64,000 nucleotides of DNA from Nitrosomonas marina. GTDB taxonomy: Bacteria; Pseudomonadota; Gammaproteobacteria; Burkholderiales; Nitrosomonadaceae. The notes under the pieces were generated by a model. The model saw only the letters and a list, made by a program, of their open reading frames with translations, made no database searches and was not told the DNA's origin. The stretch spans positions 62,001 to 126,000 of the forward strand of contig NZ_FOIA01000005.1 in assembly GCF_900111605.1 (NCBI RefSeq), read 5' to 3'. Below, piece by piece: positions 11,767 through 22,091 of the stretch. The position numbers and the translations under genes are program-made. Position 1 is the first letter of the stretch; each line of letters starts with the position of its first letter.

Positions 11767-11792
11767 ACACCCCGTAACAGGGGTGTTTTTTT
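11767..11792 (+). terminator. rho-independent terminator after the pilin gene
   Basis: A perfect 7-bp GC-rich stem (ACACCCC / GGGGTGT) with a 6-base loop is followed directly by a run of six to seven T. It lies 27 bp after the pilin stop and isolates that gene from hisC. Confidence 0.9.
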
Positions 11793-11890
11793 ATATACTG
11801 ACGGCTACCAATCAGGATCATAAAAATTTCCTCTACACTTATTATTCGTTTTTGCAACAAAATTTGCCCCATCCAAGTTAAAATGCCGGA

Positions 11891-12976
11891 ATGCCACATT
11901 CTTATAACCCATCCGACATTATCCGTCCTGAAGTTCTCGCGCTGAAGGCCTACCATGTTCCGCCGGCAACCGGCATGGTCAAGCTTGATGCAATGGAAAA
12001 TCCGTATGCGTTACCGCAGGCTTTGCAAAGCGAGATCTCGAGCATTGCAGCTGCCGCACCGATCAACCGCTACCCCGATCCGAACGCAACTGATTTGAAA
12101 ACGGCGCTGCGCAAAGCGCTGATAATTCCGGACCAAATGGATGTCATGCTCGGCAACGGTTCTGATGAAATCATCCAGATTATTGCCATGGCGACAGCAC
12201 GGCCCGGCGCCATTGTGATGAGTGTTGAACCTGCGTTTGTCATGTTTCGCATGATTGCGACGTTTGCCAACATGCAGTACACAGGCGTGCCTTTGACTGC
12301 GGATTTTGCACTTGACCTCGACGCCATGCTGGAAGCCATAGCACGCCATCATCCGGCTGTTATTTTTCTCGCCTATCCCAACAACCCAACCGGCAACCTG
12401 TTTGACGAAAGCACCATACTGAAAATTATTGAGGCAACGCCCGGAATCGTGGTGATCGACGAAGCGTATCACGCGTTTGCCGATGCCAGTGTCATAGGCA
12501 AGCTGGCTGATTACCCCAATCTGCTGCTGATGCGCACATTGTCCAAGCTTGGACTGGCGGGGCTGCGGCTGGGGTTGCTCATTGGCCGCCCGGCGTGGCT
12601 GTCCGAATTTGAAAAACTGCGCCTGCCGTATAACGTCAGCATATTGACGCAACGCGTCACACAAACAGTGTTACGCCACATGGATGTACTGCTGAATCAA
12701 GCGGAACTTATCAAAAACGAACGTGTGCGATTGCACGCACAGTTAAGCGCCATCGATGGATTGAAGGTATTTCCTTCGGACGCCAATTTCATCCTGTTTC
12801 GTGTCAATAATGCCGGTGATCTGTTTCATAAGCTTAAACAGCGCAATATTTTAATTAAAAATCTTGATCGCACGCATGCCTTGTTGGATAATTGCCTGCG
12901 TGTTACAGTTGGCACGCCAGAAGAAAACACACAATTCATTACAGCATTAAAAACATTATTATTAAGTGTTAAGTGA
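11891..12976 (+). CDS. hisC: histidinol-phosphate aminotransferase
   Basis: PLP-dependent enzyme converting imidazole-acetol phosphate to histidinol phosphate. At 361 residues it fits the family. NPNNPTGN-type substrate and PLP contacts are present (YPNNPTGN), as are the DEAYHAFA segment holding the PLP aspartate and the Schiff-base lysine in [14 protein letters not shown] (about Lys219). It opens the his run here; hisG and hisD, which usually precede it, are not upstream. A 60-bp gap separates it from hisB. Confidence 0.95.
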   Translation: MPHSYNPSDIIRPEVLALKAYHVPPATGMVKLDAMENPYALPQALQSEISSIAAAAPINRYPDPNATDLKTALRKALIIPDQMDVMLGNGSDEIIQIIAMATARPGAIVMSVEPAFVMFRMIATFANMQYTGVPLTADFALDLDAMLEAIARHHPAVIFLAYPNNPTGNLFDESTILKIIEATPGIVVIDEAYHAFADASVIGKLADYPNLLLMRTLSKLGLAGLRLGLLIGRPAWLSEFEKLRLPYNVSILTQRVTQTVLRHMDVLLNQAELIKNERVRLHAQLSAIDGLKVFPSDANFILFRVNNAGDLFHKLKQRNILIKNLDRTHALLDNCLRVTVGTPEENTQFITALKTLLLSVK

Positions 12977-13036
12977 ATAAATTCAGATTCAACCAATCCC
13001 GGTCCGCAAAACCTGCTTCAATAACCTTGTTGATCC

Positions 13037-13624
13037 ATGCGCCAGGCCCAAGTCACACGTAACACGCTGGAGACCCAGATCGCGGTCAGCCTGAATCTGG
13101 ATGGCAGCGGCCACGCCGTAATGAATACAGGTGTACCGTTTCTGGAACACATGCTCGACCAGATCGCACGTCATGGCATGCTGGATCTGGAAATTTCGGC
13201 CAAAGGCGATCTGCATATCGACGCGCACCATACCGTTGAAGACATCGGCATTACTCTCGGCCAGGCTTTCACCAGGGCACTCGGTGACAAAAAAGGCGTC
13301 CGCCGCTACGGACATGCGTATGTGCCGCTTGATGAAGCGCTTTCCCGCGTTGTCATCGATTTGTCAGGGCGCCCCGGCCTGTCGTTGAATGCCGAATTCG
13401 TCCGGGCCCGTATTGGCGATTTCGATGTCGACCTGATCAATGAATTTTTTCAGGGCTTCGTCAACCATGCACTGGTTACTTTGCATATCGATAATCTGGC
13501 CGGTAAAAATGCACACCATCAGGCAGAAACCATATTCAAGGCCTTTGGCCGCGCGCTGCGAATGGCACTCGAATATGACCAGAAAGCCGTTGACGTCGTC
13601 CCATCAACCAAAGGCATGTTATAA
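13037..13624 (+). CDS. hisB: imidazoleglycerol-phosphate dehydratase (monofunctional)
   Basis: Dehydrates imidazole glycerol phosphate in histidine synthesis. The 195-residue protein is the single-domain form, without the phosphatase domain fused in enterobacteria. Duplicated metal-binding histidine motifs are visible: [10 protein letters not shown] near residue 65 and [18 protein letters not shown] near 160, plus [14 protein letters not shown]. The separate histidinol-phosphate phosphatase must be encoded elsewhere. The next gene, hisH, begins 31 bp later. Confidence 0.96.
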   Translation: MRQAQVTRNTLETQIAVSLNLDGSGHAVMNTGVPFLEHMLDQIARHGMLDLEISAKGDLHIDAHHTVEDIGITLGQAFTRALGDKKGVRRYGHAYVPLDEALSRVVIDLSGRPGLSLNAEFVRARIGDFDVDLINEFFQGFVNHALVTLHIDNLAGKNAHHQAETIFKAFGRALRMALEYDQKAVDVVPSTKGML

Positions 13625-13655
13625 GCTGATCTCATTCTTCCCTTTTTAACCAGCA

Positions 13656-14300
13656 ATGACCGATATAGCAGTAGTTGATTACGGAATGGGAAACCTGCGG
13701 TCCGTCCATAAGGCACTCGAGCATGTTGCGCCTGAGGCCACGGTCACCGTGACCAGTGATCCGGCAGTTGTCGGTCGCGCACAGCGGGTTGTCGTCCCCG
13801 GTCAGGGAGCGATGCCAAACTGCATGCATGCGCTGAACACACACGGGCTACACGACGCAGTCGTGCAGGCGGCCCAAAACAAACCGTTCCTTGGTATCTG
13901 CATCGGCCTGCAGATGCTGTTCGAGGAAAGTGAAGAAGGTCATGTCAGGGGGTTAAGTATTCTGCCCGGCAAAGTTGTACATTTCCCCGCAGCAGCCATG
14001 ACGATGCCTGACGGGCAAAAACTTAAAGTACCCCATATGGGCTGGAACCAGGTATTCCACACGCATGACCATCCGCTCTGGTCGGATATTGCCAACGATG
14101 AACGGTTTTATTTTGTCCACAGCTATTATGTTGACACACCGGACTCCACCATTATTGCCGCACAGAGCCATTATCCGTTTGCATTTACCTGCGCAGTTGC
14201 AAAAAACAACATTTTCGCGGTACAGTTTCATCCTGAAAAAAGTGATCATACGGGACTGACGCTTTTACGCAACTTTACAAGATGGACTCCGGAAACCTGA
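13656..14300 (+). CDS. hisH: imidazole glycerol phosphate synthase, glutaminase subunit
   Basis: Class I glutamine amidotransferase that feeds ammonia to HisF. The 214-residue protein shows the oxyanion PGQGAMP region, the nucleophile Cys82 in [10 protein letters not shown], and the His-Glu pair in AVQFHPEKS near the C-terminus. The partner subunit hisF is two genes downstream with hisA in between, the usual betaproteobacterial order. Histidine output and AICAR for purines both depend on this complex. Confidence 0.96.
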   Translation: MTDIAVVDYGMGNLRSVHKALEHVAPEATVTVTSDPAVVGRAQRVVVPGQGAMPNCMHALNTHGLHDAVVQAAQNKPFLGICIGLQMLFEESEEGHVRGLSILPGKVVHFPAAAMTMPDGQKLKVPHMGWNQVFHTHDHPLWSDIANDERFYFVHSYYVDTPDSTIIAAQSHYPFAFTCAVAKNNIFAVQFHPEKSDHTGLTLLRNFTRWTPET

Positions 14301-14370
14301 AATTGCCTTCTTTCGTACAAGTAGGTACAGACAAACTCGGTTTAACAACTCAACTCTTGATGAATTTGGC

Positions 14371-15123
14371 ATGCTGATTATTCCTGCAATTGATCTAAAA
14401 GATGGACACTGTGTACGTCTGAAACAAGGCGTGATGGAAAACGCCACCGTCTTCTCGGAAAACCCGGGAGAAATGGCAGCACACTGGCTGGACCAGGGCG
14501 CACGACGATTGCATCTGGTTGACCTGAATGGCGCATTTGCCGGTAAACCCAAAAATAAAAATGCGATTCGGGAAATCGTACAGGCGATCGACAACCAAAT
14601 CCCGATTCAACTGGGTGGCGGTATCCGCGATCTGGATACCATAGAGAGCTATCTTGACGAAGGTGTCAGTTATATCATTATCGGTACGGCCGCAGTCAAG
14701 ATTCCCGGTTTTTTGCACGACGCCTGTAACGCATTCCCAGGTCATATCCTGGTCGGACTTGATGCAAAAGAGGGCAAGGTCGCGGTAGACGGATGGTCTA
14801 AAGTCACCGGCCATGACGTCATTGATCTGGCTGTTAAATTCGAGGATTACGGTGTTGAGGCCATTATTTATACCGATATCGGACGCGATGGCATGCTCAA
14901 TGGCGTCAATGTCAAGGCGACTGTTGATCTGGCCAGCAAGCTGACCATCCCTGTCATCGCCAGCGGCGGCATTACTGATATGGAAGATGTGCGAACATTG
15001 TGCTCAATTGAAACTGAAGGTGTCATGGGCGCAATCACTGGCCGCGCGATTTATGAAGGCACGCTGGATTTTAAAGCTGCGCAGGCACTCGCCGACGAAC
15101 TCCGCAAGAGCTACGGTTTCTGA
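14371..15123 (+). CDS. hisA: phosphoribosylformimino-5-aminoimidazole carboxamide ribotide isomerase
   Basis: Amadori isomerase of histidine synthesis with a (beta/alpha)8 barrel. The 250-residue protein begins [12 protein letters not shown] with the catalytic Asp8; the second catalytic aspartate lies in [10 protein letters not shown], and the phosphate-binding loops LGGGIRD and ASGGI mark the two half-barrels. It is related to the downstream HisF by the known half-barrel duplication. It lies 70 bp after hisH and 69 bp before hisF. Confidence 0.96.
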   Translation: MLIIPAIDLKDGHCVRLKQGVMENATVFSENPGEMAAHWLDQGARRLHLVDLNGAFAGKPKNKNAIREIVQAIDNQIPIQLGGGIRDLDTIESYLDEGVSYIIIGTAAVKIPGFLHDACNAFPGHILVGLDAKEGKVAVDGWSKVTGHDVIDLAVKFEDYGVEAIIYTDIGRDGMLNGVNVKATVDLASKLTIPVIASGGITDMEDVRTLCSIETEGVMGAITGRAIYEGTLDFKAAQALADELRKSYGF

Positions 15124-15192
15124 TAACGTTGCCTTACTGTTTTCGTTGCTGCATGCACTTTCCTAAACTTTCCCTTTACAGGCATCCAACCC

Positions 15193-15966
15193 ATGGGTCT
15201 TGCTAAACGAATTATTCCGTGTCTTGACGTCACCAATGGACGCGTTGTAAAAGGTGTTAACTTTGTCGAGTTACGCGATGCCGGCGATCCTGTCGAAATT
15301 GCACGCCGCTACGATGAACAGGGCGCGGATGAATTGACTTTTCTGGATATTACCGCCAGTTCGGACGACCGTGACCTGATTCTTCATATTATTGAAGCTG
15401 TGGCGTCGCAGGTTTTTATTCCGTTGACAGTTGGCGGGGGGATTCGAAAAGTTGAAGACGTGCGCAGACTGCTCAACGCCGGGGCCGACAAAGTCAGCAT
15501 CAATACATCGGCTGTTCTTAATCCACAGTTGGTGTCCGACGCTTCGGACCACTACGGCGCACAGTGCATTGTGGTCGCGATTGATGCCAAGCGGGTTATC
15601 GTTGAAAATCACGAACCCCGCTGGGAGGTCTTCACACATGGAGGACGAAAACCAACAGGTATTGACGTGATTGAATGGGCCAATAAAATGCAGGCACTGG
15701 GCGCAGGCGAGATTCTGTTGACCAGCATGGACAGAGACGGTACGCGTAATGGTTTTGATATTGCACTGACGCGCGCTGTTGCAGACGCCATCGACATTCC
15801 TGTTATTGCCAGCGGCGGCGTTGGCAACCTGGACCATCTGGTTGATGGCATTCTGAATGGTCATGCGGACGCGGTACTGGCCGCCAGTATCTTTCATTAT
15901 GGAGAATTCACCATCAACCAGGCCAAGCAGCGTATGGCCGATAATGGTATCGAAGTCCGCCTATAG
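15193..15966 (+). CDS. hisF: imidazole glycerol phosphate synthase, cyclase subunit
   Basis: Cyclase partner of HisH, joining ammonia to PRFAR to give imidazole glycerol phosphate and AICAR. The 257-residue barrel has the catalytic Asp12 in IIPCLDV and the second aspartate in VVAIDAKR, with phosphate loops TVGGGIR and ASGGVGN. The start [10 protein letters not shown] is the family norm. It continues the his operon. Confidence 0.97.
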   Translation: MGLAKRIIPCLDVTNGRVVKGVNFVELRDAGDPVEIARRYDEQGADELTFLDITASSDDRDLILHIIEAVASQVFIPLTVGGGIRKVEDVRRLLNAGADKVSINTSAVLNPQLVSDASDHYGAQCIVVAIDAKRVIVENHEPRWEVFTHGGRKPTGIDVIEWANKMQALGAGEILLTSMDRDGTRNGFDIALTRAVADAIDIPVIASGGVGNLDHLVDGILNGHADAVLAASIFHYGEFTINQAKQRMADNGIEVRL

Positions 15967-16005
15967 TGATAGAATAAATCGAGATTATCTTATTATTTAC
16001 ACCCG

Positions 16006-16395
16006 ATGACTTCGACATGGTTGAGTGAAATTAATTGGTCTGATGATGGACTGGTTCCGGTGATTGCGCAGGAAGCCGAAAGTGGAACAGTTTTAATGGT
16101 TGCCTGGATGAACCGGGATGCGCTTAAATTAACGGTTGAAAAAGGCGAAGCAGTCTACTGGTCCCGCTCTCGCAAAAAGCTCTGGCACAAGGGTGAAGAG
16201 TCAGGCCATACACAAAAAATAAAAGACATCCGCCTTGATTGCGACGGCGATGTTGTACTGTTAAGCGTAGAACAGAATGGCGGCATCGCCTGCCATACCG
16301 GCAGGCATCATTGCTTTTTCAGGAAACTTGAAAATAAACAATGGGTTATAACATCACCAATTCTAAAAAATCCGGATACGATTTATAAGAAATAA
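16006..16395 (+). CDS. hisI: phosphoribosyl-AMP cyclohydrolase
   Basis: Opens the adenine ring of PR-AMP, third step of histidine synthesis. The 129-residue, single-domain protein carries the zinc and magnesium ligands: Asp and Cys in [11 protein letters not shown] and the cysteines in [13 protein letters not shown]. The stop TAA overlaps the hisE ATG by one base (TAATG), so the two are translationally coupled, whereas enterobacteria fuse them. Confidence 0.96.
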   Translation: MTSTWLSEINWSDDGLVPVIAQEAESGTVLMVAWMNRDALKLTVEKGEAVYWSRSRKKLWHKGEESGHTQKIKDIRLDCDGDVVLLSVEQNGGIACHTGRHHCFFRKLENKQWVITSPILKNPDTIYKK

Positions 16396-16727
16396 TGCAA
16401 CCTACCATACTGGATCGTTTGGCAGAAACCATCGAAACTCGCAAGCATGCTGATGCTGACAGTTCATATGTCGCAAAACTGCTTCACAGCGGGCATGATA
16501 AAATTCTAAAAAAAATTGCAGAGGAATCTGCAGAGACATTAATGGCTTCAAAAGATGGCGATGCGCAGCACGTTGTCCGGGAAACCGCGGATCTCTGGTT
16601 TCATTGTCTGATCCTGCTGGCATATCATGGATTGACGCCAGCAGACGTGCTACAGGAACTGGAAAGACGCGAAGGTGTTTCCGGCATCGTCGAAAAAGCC
16701 TCTCGGGATGCTGGTGAAAAAGGATAA
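16395..16727 (+). CDS. hisE: phosphoribosyl-ATP pyrophosphohydrolase
   Basis: Removes pyrophosphate from PR-ATP, second step of histidine synthesis. The 110 residues are the all-helical MazG-like fold: EESAETLMA and RETADLWFH give the acidic metal-binding pattern. It begins within the hisI stop codon, and hinT follows almost directly (2 bp). The order of steps is therefore HisE then HisI, opposite to the gene order. Confidence 0.96.
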   Translation: MQPTILDRLAETIETRKHADADSSYVAKLLHSGHDKILKKIAEESAETLMASKDGDAQHVVRETADLWFHCLILLAYHGLTPADVLQELERREGVSGIVEKASRDAGEKG

Positions 16728-16729
16728 AC

Positions 16730-17089
16730 ATGATGGAAAATGACGGCTGTATATTCTGCAAAATTGTACGCAAAGAAATTCCAGCACAGATCGTTTATGA
16801 GGATGATGATCTCATTGCATTTAATGATATTAATCCGGCTGCACCGGTACATTTTCTGATTATACCCAGAATGCACATTGCATCGCTCATGGAATGCGAA
16901 AAAACGCATCAGGCGATACTCGGAAAAATGCTATTATTGGCACCAGAGCTTGCGAAAGAACAGGGGTGTATTGAAGGCTTTCGCACGATTATTAATACTG
17001 GCCGTGTTGGTGGCCAGGAAGTTTTTCATTTGCATATCCATATTATCGGCAGTAAGGAGCGTCTGCCTGCCATGATGCAAAAAAGCTAA
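16730..17089 (+). CDS. hinT: HIT-family purine nucleoside phosphoramidase
   Basis: Small histidine-triad hydrolase of AMP-lysine and other adenosine phosphoramidates. The 119 residues contain CIFCKIV at the start and the triad HLHIHIIG near residue 100. Two adjacent ATG codons open the frame at 16730 and 16733; either may be used. Placement between hisE and tatA is typical of betaproteobacteria, so it is probably co-transcribed with the his genes. Confidence 0.94.
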   Translation: MMENDGCIFCKIVRKEIPAQIVYEDDDLIAFNDINPAAPVHFLIIPRMHIASLMECEKTHQAILGKMLLLAPELAKEQGCIEGFRTIINTGRVGGQEVFHLHIHIIGSKERLPAMMQKS

Positions 17090-17118
17090 TACTGTTCGAT
17101 AGAACACAGGAGGCAGAA

Positions 17119-17448
17119 ATGGGTACATTCAGTATCTGGCATTGGATCGTTGTATTAATTATCGTTGTTCTGGTTTTCGGTACAAAAAAACTGCGCAATC
17201 TTGGCGGAGATCTTGGCAGCGCCATCAAAAGCTTCAAGGAAGGCATGAAAGATGCAGATTCTGAAAAAAACGCATCCCACACTTCAGACCCTGACAGCCT
17301 CACATTTGATGATGAACCTACGAATAAAGAAACATTTGGCACGGAAACAGCCCAGAATACCAATAAACCAAACGAACAGAAATCCGATAACAACAATCAT
17401 ACTGTCGGCACACCCAAGGACAAGGAAAACTCCCAGCCTAAAACGTGA
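17119..17448 (+). CDS. tatA: Sec-independent translocase protein TatA
   Basis: Forms the oligomeric channel of the twin-arginine export system. The 109-residue protein has the diagnostic layout: one N-terminal membrane helix ([14 protein letters not shown]), the FGTKKLR hinge, an amphipathic helix [15 protein letters not shown], then a charged, disordered tail rich in Asn, Thr and Lys. AGGAGG lies just before the ATG (19 bp upstream to 14), a strong ribosome site fitting a highly expressed subunit. The tail is longer than in many TatA proteins. Confidence 0.95.
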   Translation: MGTFSIWHWIVVLIIVVLVFGTKKLRNLGGDLGSAIKSFKEGMKDADSEKNASHTSDPDSLTFDDEPTNKETFGTETAQNTNKPNEQKSDNNNHTVGTPKDKENSQPKT

Positions 17449-17550
17449 CACAATTCATTGCGATTAATACTCGACAAAGCAATGATATATAGGCAATAGA
17501 CGCTTCCAGCATTGTTGATTTGACAGTATCTGGCTATTTACGGCAGTAAC

Positions 17551-17952
17551 ATGTTCGATATCAGTTTTTTTGAAATTTTGATCATATCTATCATTGCTCT
17601 GATAGTCGTGGGACCTGAGCGGTTACCCCAGGTGGCGCGGACATTGGGTCATCTGATCAGTCGATGCCGGCAGTTTGTTTACAGTGTCAGAACCGACATT
17701 CATAATGAAATACGCATGGAGGAGCTAAAGCAGATGCATCACACCATGCAGGATACCGTGCAATCAATAGAAGACTCCGTACGCAAGGAGATAAACGAAA
17801 TCAAATCGGTGACTGAATCTGAATCAAACAACAAGGCTGTTCAGACACACCCGAATGACTCCCGTTCGCGATCGGGGCCGGAGTCGGAAACAGAATCGAC
17901 TGCTTCTACATCCCGCCAGCAATCAACTGACCACAACCAGTCTTCACCTTAA
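17551..17952 (+). CDS. tatB: Sec-independent translocase protein TatB
   Basis: Works with TatC as receptor for twin-arginine signal peptides. The 133-residue protein begins MFDISFFEILIISIIALIVVGPERLP: the acidic N-terminus and the conserved GPERLP after the single membrane helix distinguish TatB from TatA. An amphipathic helix and a long coiled-coil-like segment follow, then a Ser/Thr/Gln-rich disordered end. It sits between tatA and tatC. Confidence 0.95.
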   Translation: MFDISFFEILIISIIALIVVGPERLPQVARTLGHLISRCRQFVYSVRTDIHNEIRMEELKQMHHTMQDTVQSIEDSVRKEINEIKSVTESESNNKAVQTHPNDSRSRSGPESETESTASTSRQQSTDHNQSSP

Positions 17953-18021
17953 CGGTCGCTCATATTTCTGATTTGCACCAATCATGACCACTCCATCGTC
18001 CACACGCCTCAGTTAGCCACC

Positions 18022-18789
18022 ATGACCATTGAAGGATCGCTTTTATCGCACCTGGTGGAATTGCGCACCCGGCTGATTCGTATAATCAGCGGCCTGTTGA
18101 TCGGTTTTATACCCTGCGCATTTTATGCCCGGGAACTTTACACAATGCTGGCACAGCCGCTATTGGAAAAACTGCCTCAAGGGGGACAAATGATTGCTAC
18201 AGATGTCGCCACCCCCTTTTTTGTACCAATGAAAGTCGCAATGATGCTCGCCTTTGTCATTGCGCTGCCACATACGTTGTATCAGACCTGGGCCTTCATC
18301 GCCCCTGGCCTGTATACACATGAAAAGCGTCTGGCACTGCCACTCGTGTTCGCCGGCAGTTTGCTATTTTTTTCTGGTATGCTGTTCGCTTATTTTGCAG
18401 CTCTCCCTCTGGTGTTCGAATTTATCACCTATTTTGCACCGGAAGGCGTTGCTGTAATGACCGACATCAATAAATATCTCAGTTTTGTCTTATCCATGTT
18501 CATGGCGTTCGGCATAACATTTGAAGTGCCTGTTGTCGTGATGGTTCTCGTCAAAACCGGCTTTATTACGATTGAAAAACTTCGGGAGATTCGTCCTTAC
18601 GTTATCGTTGGATCGTTTGTCATTGCTGCCATTGTTACACCGCCTGATGTCATTTCCCAGTTCATGCTGGCAGTCCCATTATGCCTGTTATATGAGGCCG
18701 GTATCATTATTGCTGCGCTGACTCTAAAAAAAGACAAACAAGAAAACGATAAAACAAGGTCAGATCATTCTGAAAATGACAACACATAA
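18022..18789 (+). CDS. tatC: Sec-independent translocase protein TatC
   Basis: Polytopic core receptor of the Tat system. The 255-residue protein shows six hydrophobic segments and conserved family features: SHLVELRTRLIR at the N-terminus, the first periplasmic loop with FFVPMKVAMM, and FGITFEVPVV in the middle. A hydrophilic Lys/Asp-rich C-terminus ends the protein. It closes the his-hinT-tat run. A weak hairpin overlaps and follows its stop. Confidence 0.96.
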   Translation: MTIEGSLLSHLVELRTRLIRIISGLLIGFIPCAFYARELYTMLAQPLLEKLPQGGQMIATDVATPFFVPMKVAMMLAFVIALPHTLYQTWAFIAPGLYTHEKRLALPLVFAGSLLFFSGMLFAYFAALPLVFEFITYFAPEGVAVMTDINKYLSFVLSMFMAFGITFEVPVVVMVLVKTGFITIEKLREIRPYVIVGSFVIAAIVTPPDVISQFMLAVPLCLLYEAGIIIAALTLKKDKQENDKTRSDHSENDNT

Positions 18790-18809
18790 CTATGATGAAT
18801 AATCATAGT
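18789..18809 (+). terminator. possible weak terminator hairpin after tatC
   Basis: A perfect 8-bp AT-rich stem ACTATGAT / ATCATAGT with a 5-base loop begins at the last base of the tatC stop codon. Only a broken T-run (GATTGTTATTT) follows, so function is uncertain. Confidence 0.35.
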
Positions 18810-18831
18810 GATTGTTATTTCTGATCTTCCT

Positions 18832-18847
18832 TGCAATGGCCATTGCA
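18832..18847. other. perfect 16-bp palindrome upstream of the secreted-protein gene
   Basis: TGCAATGGCCATTGCA is self-complementary over all 16 bases and is followed at once by CATTGCA, repeating its right half. It lies about 100 bp before the start of the secreted protein at 18950. It could be an operator for a dimeric regulator; no regulator is recognised. Confidence 0.5.
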
Positions 18848-18949
18848 CATTGCACAAAGTTGAAGAAACTTATCCTTTCTTTTAGACTCAAAGTTTGGCT
18901 TCTGTAATTACTTTATTACAAATCAGAATCAATACGGTGAGGTAATATA

Positions 18950-19558
18950 ATGCGCGTTAGCAAAAAAAGCTTGATTCTGGCTGCCTGGACTGCCGCCTTG
19001 ATTTCAGCTGCCACAGCTGCATGGAGTCAGCCTGGCGAGACCAATGAATCCGAAGCGCAGCAATCCGCCAGGCAATCATTGATACCTGTTCCTGGCTCTA
19101 AACCCGATTTATACCCGCCGCCCCGAACCATGCAGCGTACAGGTACTGCAATTAAAGGGGCCAGGAACAGCATCAGCATCAAAAGCACCGATGCGGGTAT
19201 TATTCATTGTCCACCTGCAACGATCCCTCAAAGTACGCCTTTTCCTCAAGCATCAGCGCAATCCGGCTGTATTAATTGCGGGGTCATTGACTTCATTCGT
19301 ATCATTGGTCAGGAAAACACACACAGCGCGATCACCAGCGGTATCGTGGCGGGCACCATAGCAAAAGAAATTGTCGAGCACGGCGCACATCCGCATTCCG
19401 GCCGTACTGGTGGACATCATCCTGATTATCACGTGGGCGTTACCATGAATGATGGCACACAGCAAATAATCCGGGTTCCCGACGCATCTTACCTGCACCG
19501 CGGTGACAGCATTCAATTGATTGACGGCCTGCTGGTACCGAATCATTTCAATCATTAA
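18950..19558 (+). CDS. secreted protein of unknown function, faintly SlyB-like C-terminus
   Basis: Not confidently recognised. The 202-residue product has a signal peptide (basic MRVSKKS, a hydrophobic stretch, and a likely cut after ATAAWSQ near residue 27), so it is probably periplasmic or outer-membrane associated. No lipobox cysteine is seen. The mature part starts with a proline-rich low-complexity region (LIPVPGSKPDLYPPPR), has two cysteines close together (SGCINCGVIDF), then a short small-residue helix (AITSGIVAGTIAKE), a His-rich stretch (GAHPHSGRTGGHHPDYH) and a final beta-like segment. The last 45 residues loosely resemble the end of SlyB-type glycine-zipper lipoproteins. The His-rich part and the copA neighbour hint at metal handling, but this is inference. 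AGGTAATATA before the ATG is a plausible ribosome site. Confidence 0.75.
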   Translation: MRVSKKSLILAAWTAALISAATAAWSQPGETNESEAQQSARQSLIPVPGSKPDLYPPPRTMQRTGTAIKGARNSISIKSTDAGIIHCPPATIPQSTPFPQASAQSGCINCGVIDFIRIIGQENTHSAITSGIVAGTIAKEIVEHGAHPHSGRTGGHHPDYHVGVTMNDGTQQIIRVPDASYLHRGDSIQLIDGLLVPNHFNH

Positions 19559-19679
19559 AAATTGTCGGCTACACACTTGAATTTTACAATTTTTCACGCC
19601 ATATGATAGTCATGACTGACATATTGTTTGTGTCGATGACAAACTATCGATTGACTGGACTGAAATATGACGAACAAAA

Positions 19680-22076
19680 ATGAACACAGCCACGCTCAAG
19701 CAAATTGAGCTTCCAATAGCGGGCATGACCTGTGCAGCCTGCGCGGCCCGCATCGAAAAAAATCTGAATAAACTGCCGGGTGTAGAAGCGGTTGTCAATT
19801 TCGCCAGCGAGAAAGCGCGTGTCCACTATGACGACCGGCAGATCGAAACAAGTACGCTTATCCACGCTATCGAAAAGGCCGGTTTTCAGATCGCACCACA
19901 GATGCTGCAACTGCAGCTGTACAGGATGACCTGTGCCGCGTGCGGAGGACATATCGAGAATGCATTGAATGCGTTGCCCGGTGTCAAAGCACAGGTTAAT
20001 GTTGCGACAGAAACAGCGAAAGTTGATTTCATACCCGGCCTGGTGACCAAAGACCAACTCATCACCACGGTCGAAAAAGCAGGTTATGGCGCCAAAGAAA
20101 TCAGCGAAACAAATCATGCCGAAGAGAAAGCACGCCGTCAGGCCGCCTACCAGGCCGAACTGCGTTTATTCTGGATTTCAGCCGCACTCACTCTGCCTCT
20201 GGTATCGCAGATGGGCGCCATGTTTACCGGTCATGATATGGATGTGCTGCCGCGGTGGCTTCAATGGATGCTCGCAACGCCGGTACAATTCTGGATAGGC
20301 AAGCGTTTTTATACGGGTGCCTGGAATGCATTGCGCGGCGGCGGAGCCAACATGGATGTCCTGGTTGCACTGGGAACAAGCATGGCGTATATCTTCAGCG
20401 CTGTTGTAACGGCGTTCTCACTGGAACAGCATGTTTATTTTGAGGCCAGTGCGGCAATTATTACACTGGTGTTGCTGGGAAAACTGATGGAAGCGCGCGC
20501 CAAAAGCAGGACTTCAGATGCGATTGAGGCGCTCATCAAACTGCAGCCAAAAACAGCGCGTATCGAACAAGATGGTCAAATGGTTGAGGTACCTGCAGAT
20601 ACGTTGCAGGTAAACGATGTGTTCATCGTTCGCCCCGGTGAAAACCTTCCAGTCGATGGTATTGTTGTAGAAGGTTCTTCCAGTGTCAATGAATCGATGC
20701 TGACCGGTGAAAGCCTGCCGGTCAGCAAACAGCCCGGAACCAAGGTTTTTGCGGCAACCACTAATCAGCAAGGCATGCTTAAATGTCGAGCAACCAGCGT
20801 CGGCGCACAAACACAGCTTGCCGCCATTATACGCTTAGTCGAAGAAGCGCAAGGCTCAAAAGCCCCGATCCAACGCATGGCCGATACTATCTCAGGAGTT
20901 TTCGTGCCAGTCGTTGTCGTTATCAGCATTCTCACACTTGCCTTAACCTGGTGGCTAACCGGTATATTCGTAACAGCATTGATCCATGCCGTGTCTGTAC
21001 TCGTCATCGCATGCCCGTGTGCACTGGGACTGGCAACACCGACGGCTATCATGGTCGGTACCGGGCGTGGTGCCCAGACGGGTGTTCTGGTCAAGAATGC
21101 AGCAGCCCTGGAACACGCTGAAAAAATTCGAACAATCATTGTAGATAAAACCGGCACTTTGACCGAAGGAAAACCCAAGGTAACCGATATCTTGCCCGTC
21201 CAGTCGATCAGCAAGACTGATTTGATACAGATTGCTGCATCGCTGGAACAAGGATCAGAACATCCGCTTGCTCTGGCTGTAAACGAATGCGGAAAAAAAA
21301 TGAAGATTAAGCTTAAACCGGTAGCAGAATTTTCTGCTGTCGCGGGTGGCGGCATCAAGGCTCGAATAGAGAGCAGCCTGTATATCCTAGGCTCCCCCAG
21401 ATTTCTAACACAACATAACGTTCAATTGGACAAATCATTAATCGTCACGTTGCAGACGGAAGGCAAAACAGTCATCGCTGTGGCGAAAACTGGATTGGAT
21501 GACAGTCCACAGGTTCTGGGCTATCTTGCTATCGCAGACCAATTGCGGGATACATCTGTGCGCGCGATTGAACGCTTGCAGCAAATGGATATAAAAGTAG
21601 TTATGCTAACTGGCGATAACAAGATCACAGCTGACGCGATCGCCAAGCATACCGGCATCACTGAATACCGTGCTGAAGTATTACCGCAGGACAAAGCGGA
21701 AGAGGTCAGAAAACTGAAAGCAAATGGAGAATTTACCGGCATGGTGGGTGACGGCATCAATGATGCACCGGCATTGGCCGAAGCAGATGTTAGTTTTGCT
21801 ATTGGTACAGGCTCGGATGTGGCTATTGAAACAGCAGATATTACGTTAATACGCAACGATCTGATGAGCGTGGCCGATGCCATTTCGCTGTCACGTGCCA
21901 CACTCAGAAAAATACGCCAGAATCTGTTTTTTGCCTTCATCTATAATTCACTGGGTATTCCGCTGGCTGCAGTCGGCATGCTGAATCCGATTATTGCCGG
22001 CGCTGCCATGGCAATGAGCTCAGTATCTGTAGTCAGTAATTCACTATTATTGAAGCGCTGGCAAGCCAATCATTAA
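19680..22076 (+). CDS. copA: copper-translocating P1B-type ATPase
   Basis: Exports Cu(I) from the cytoplasm. The 798-residue protein carries two N-terminal heavy-metal domains: the first with GMTCAAC (Cys18, Cys21), the second with RMTCAAC (Cys85, Cys88). Eight membrane segments follow with the CPC metal site (Cys445, Cys447), the phosphorylated Asp490 in DKTGTLTEG, the TGE loop and GDGINDAP (about 690). The C-terminal membrane pair holds the NSL and M..SS residues of the Cu(I) class. In the second domain Gly before Met is replaced by Arg, a mild deviation. A copZ-like gene follows 15 bp later. No CueR-type operator could be recognised upstream. Confidence 0.95.
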   Translation: MNTATLKQIELPIAGMTCAACAARIEKNLNKLPGVEAVVNFASEKARVHYDDRQIETSTLIHAIEKAGFQIAPQMLQLQLYRMTCAACGGHIENALNALPGVKAQVNVATETAKVDFIPGLVTKDQLITTVEKAGYGAKEISETNHAEEKARRQAAYQAELRLFWISAALTLPLVSQMGAMFTGHDMDVLPRWLQWMLATPVQFWIGKRFYTGAWNALRGGGANMDVLVALGTSMAYIFSAVVTAFSLEQHVYFEASAAIITLVLLGKLMEARAKSRTSDAIEALIKLQPKTARIEQDGQMVEVPADTLQVNDVFIVRPGENLPVDGIVVEGSSSVNESMLTGESLPVSKQPGTKVFAATTNQQGMLKCRATSVGAQTQLAAIIRLVEEAQGSKAPIQRMADTISGVFVPVVVVISILTLALTWWLTGIFVTALIHAVSVLVIACPCALGLATPTAIMVGTGRGAQTGVLVKNAAALEHAEKIRTIIVDKTGTLTEGKPKVTDILPVQSISKTDLIQIAASLEQGSEHPLALAVNECGKKMKIKLKPVAEFSAVAGGGIKARIESSLYILGSPRFLTQHNVQLDKSLIVTLQTEGKTVIAVAKTGLDDSPQVLGYLAIADQLRDTSVRAIERLQQMDIKVVMLTGDNKITADAIAKHTGITEYRAEVLPQDKAEEVRKLKANGEFTGMVGDGINDAPALAEADVSFAIGTGSDVAIETADITLIRNDLMSVADAISLSRATLRKIRQNLFFAFIYNSLGIPLAAVGMLNPIIAGAAMAMSSVSVVSNSLLLKRWQANH

Positions 22077-22091
22077 AGGAAGTGCAAATAA

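Noticed and set aside
12011..12664. Long open frame antisense to hisC
   Set aside because: Shadow of the coding strand; Gln/His/Arg-rich and unlike any family.
15271..15897. Open frame antisense to hisF
   Set aside because: Covers the conserved barrel of hisF in reverse; no independent support.
19610..19660. AGTCATGACT and GTTTGT/ACAAAC symmetries before copA as a copper operator
   Set aside because: Too short, and they do not match the CueR or CopY operator patterns I know.
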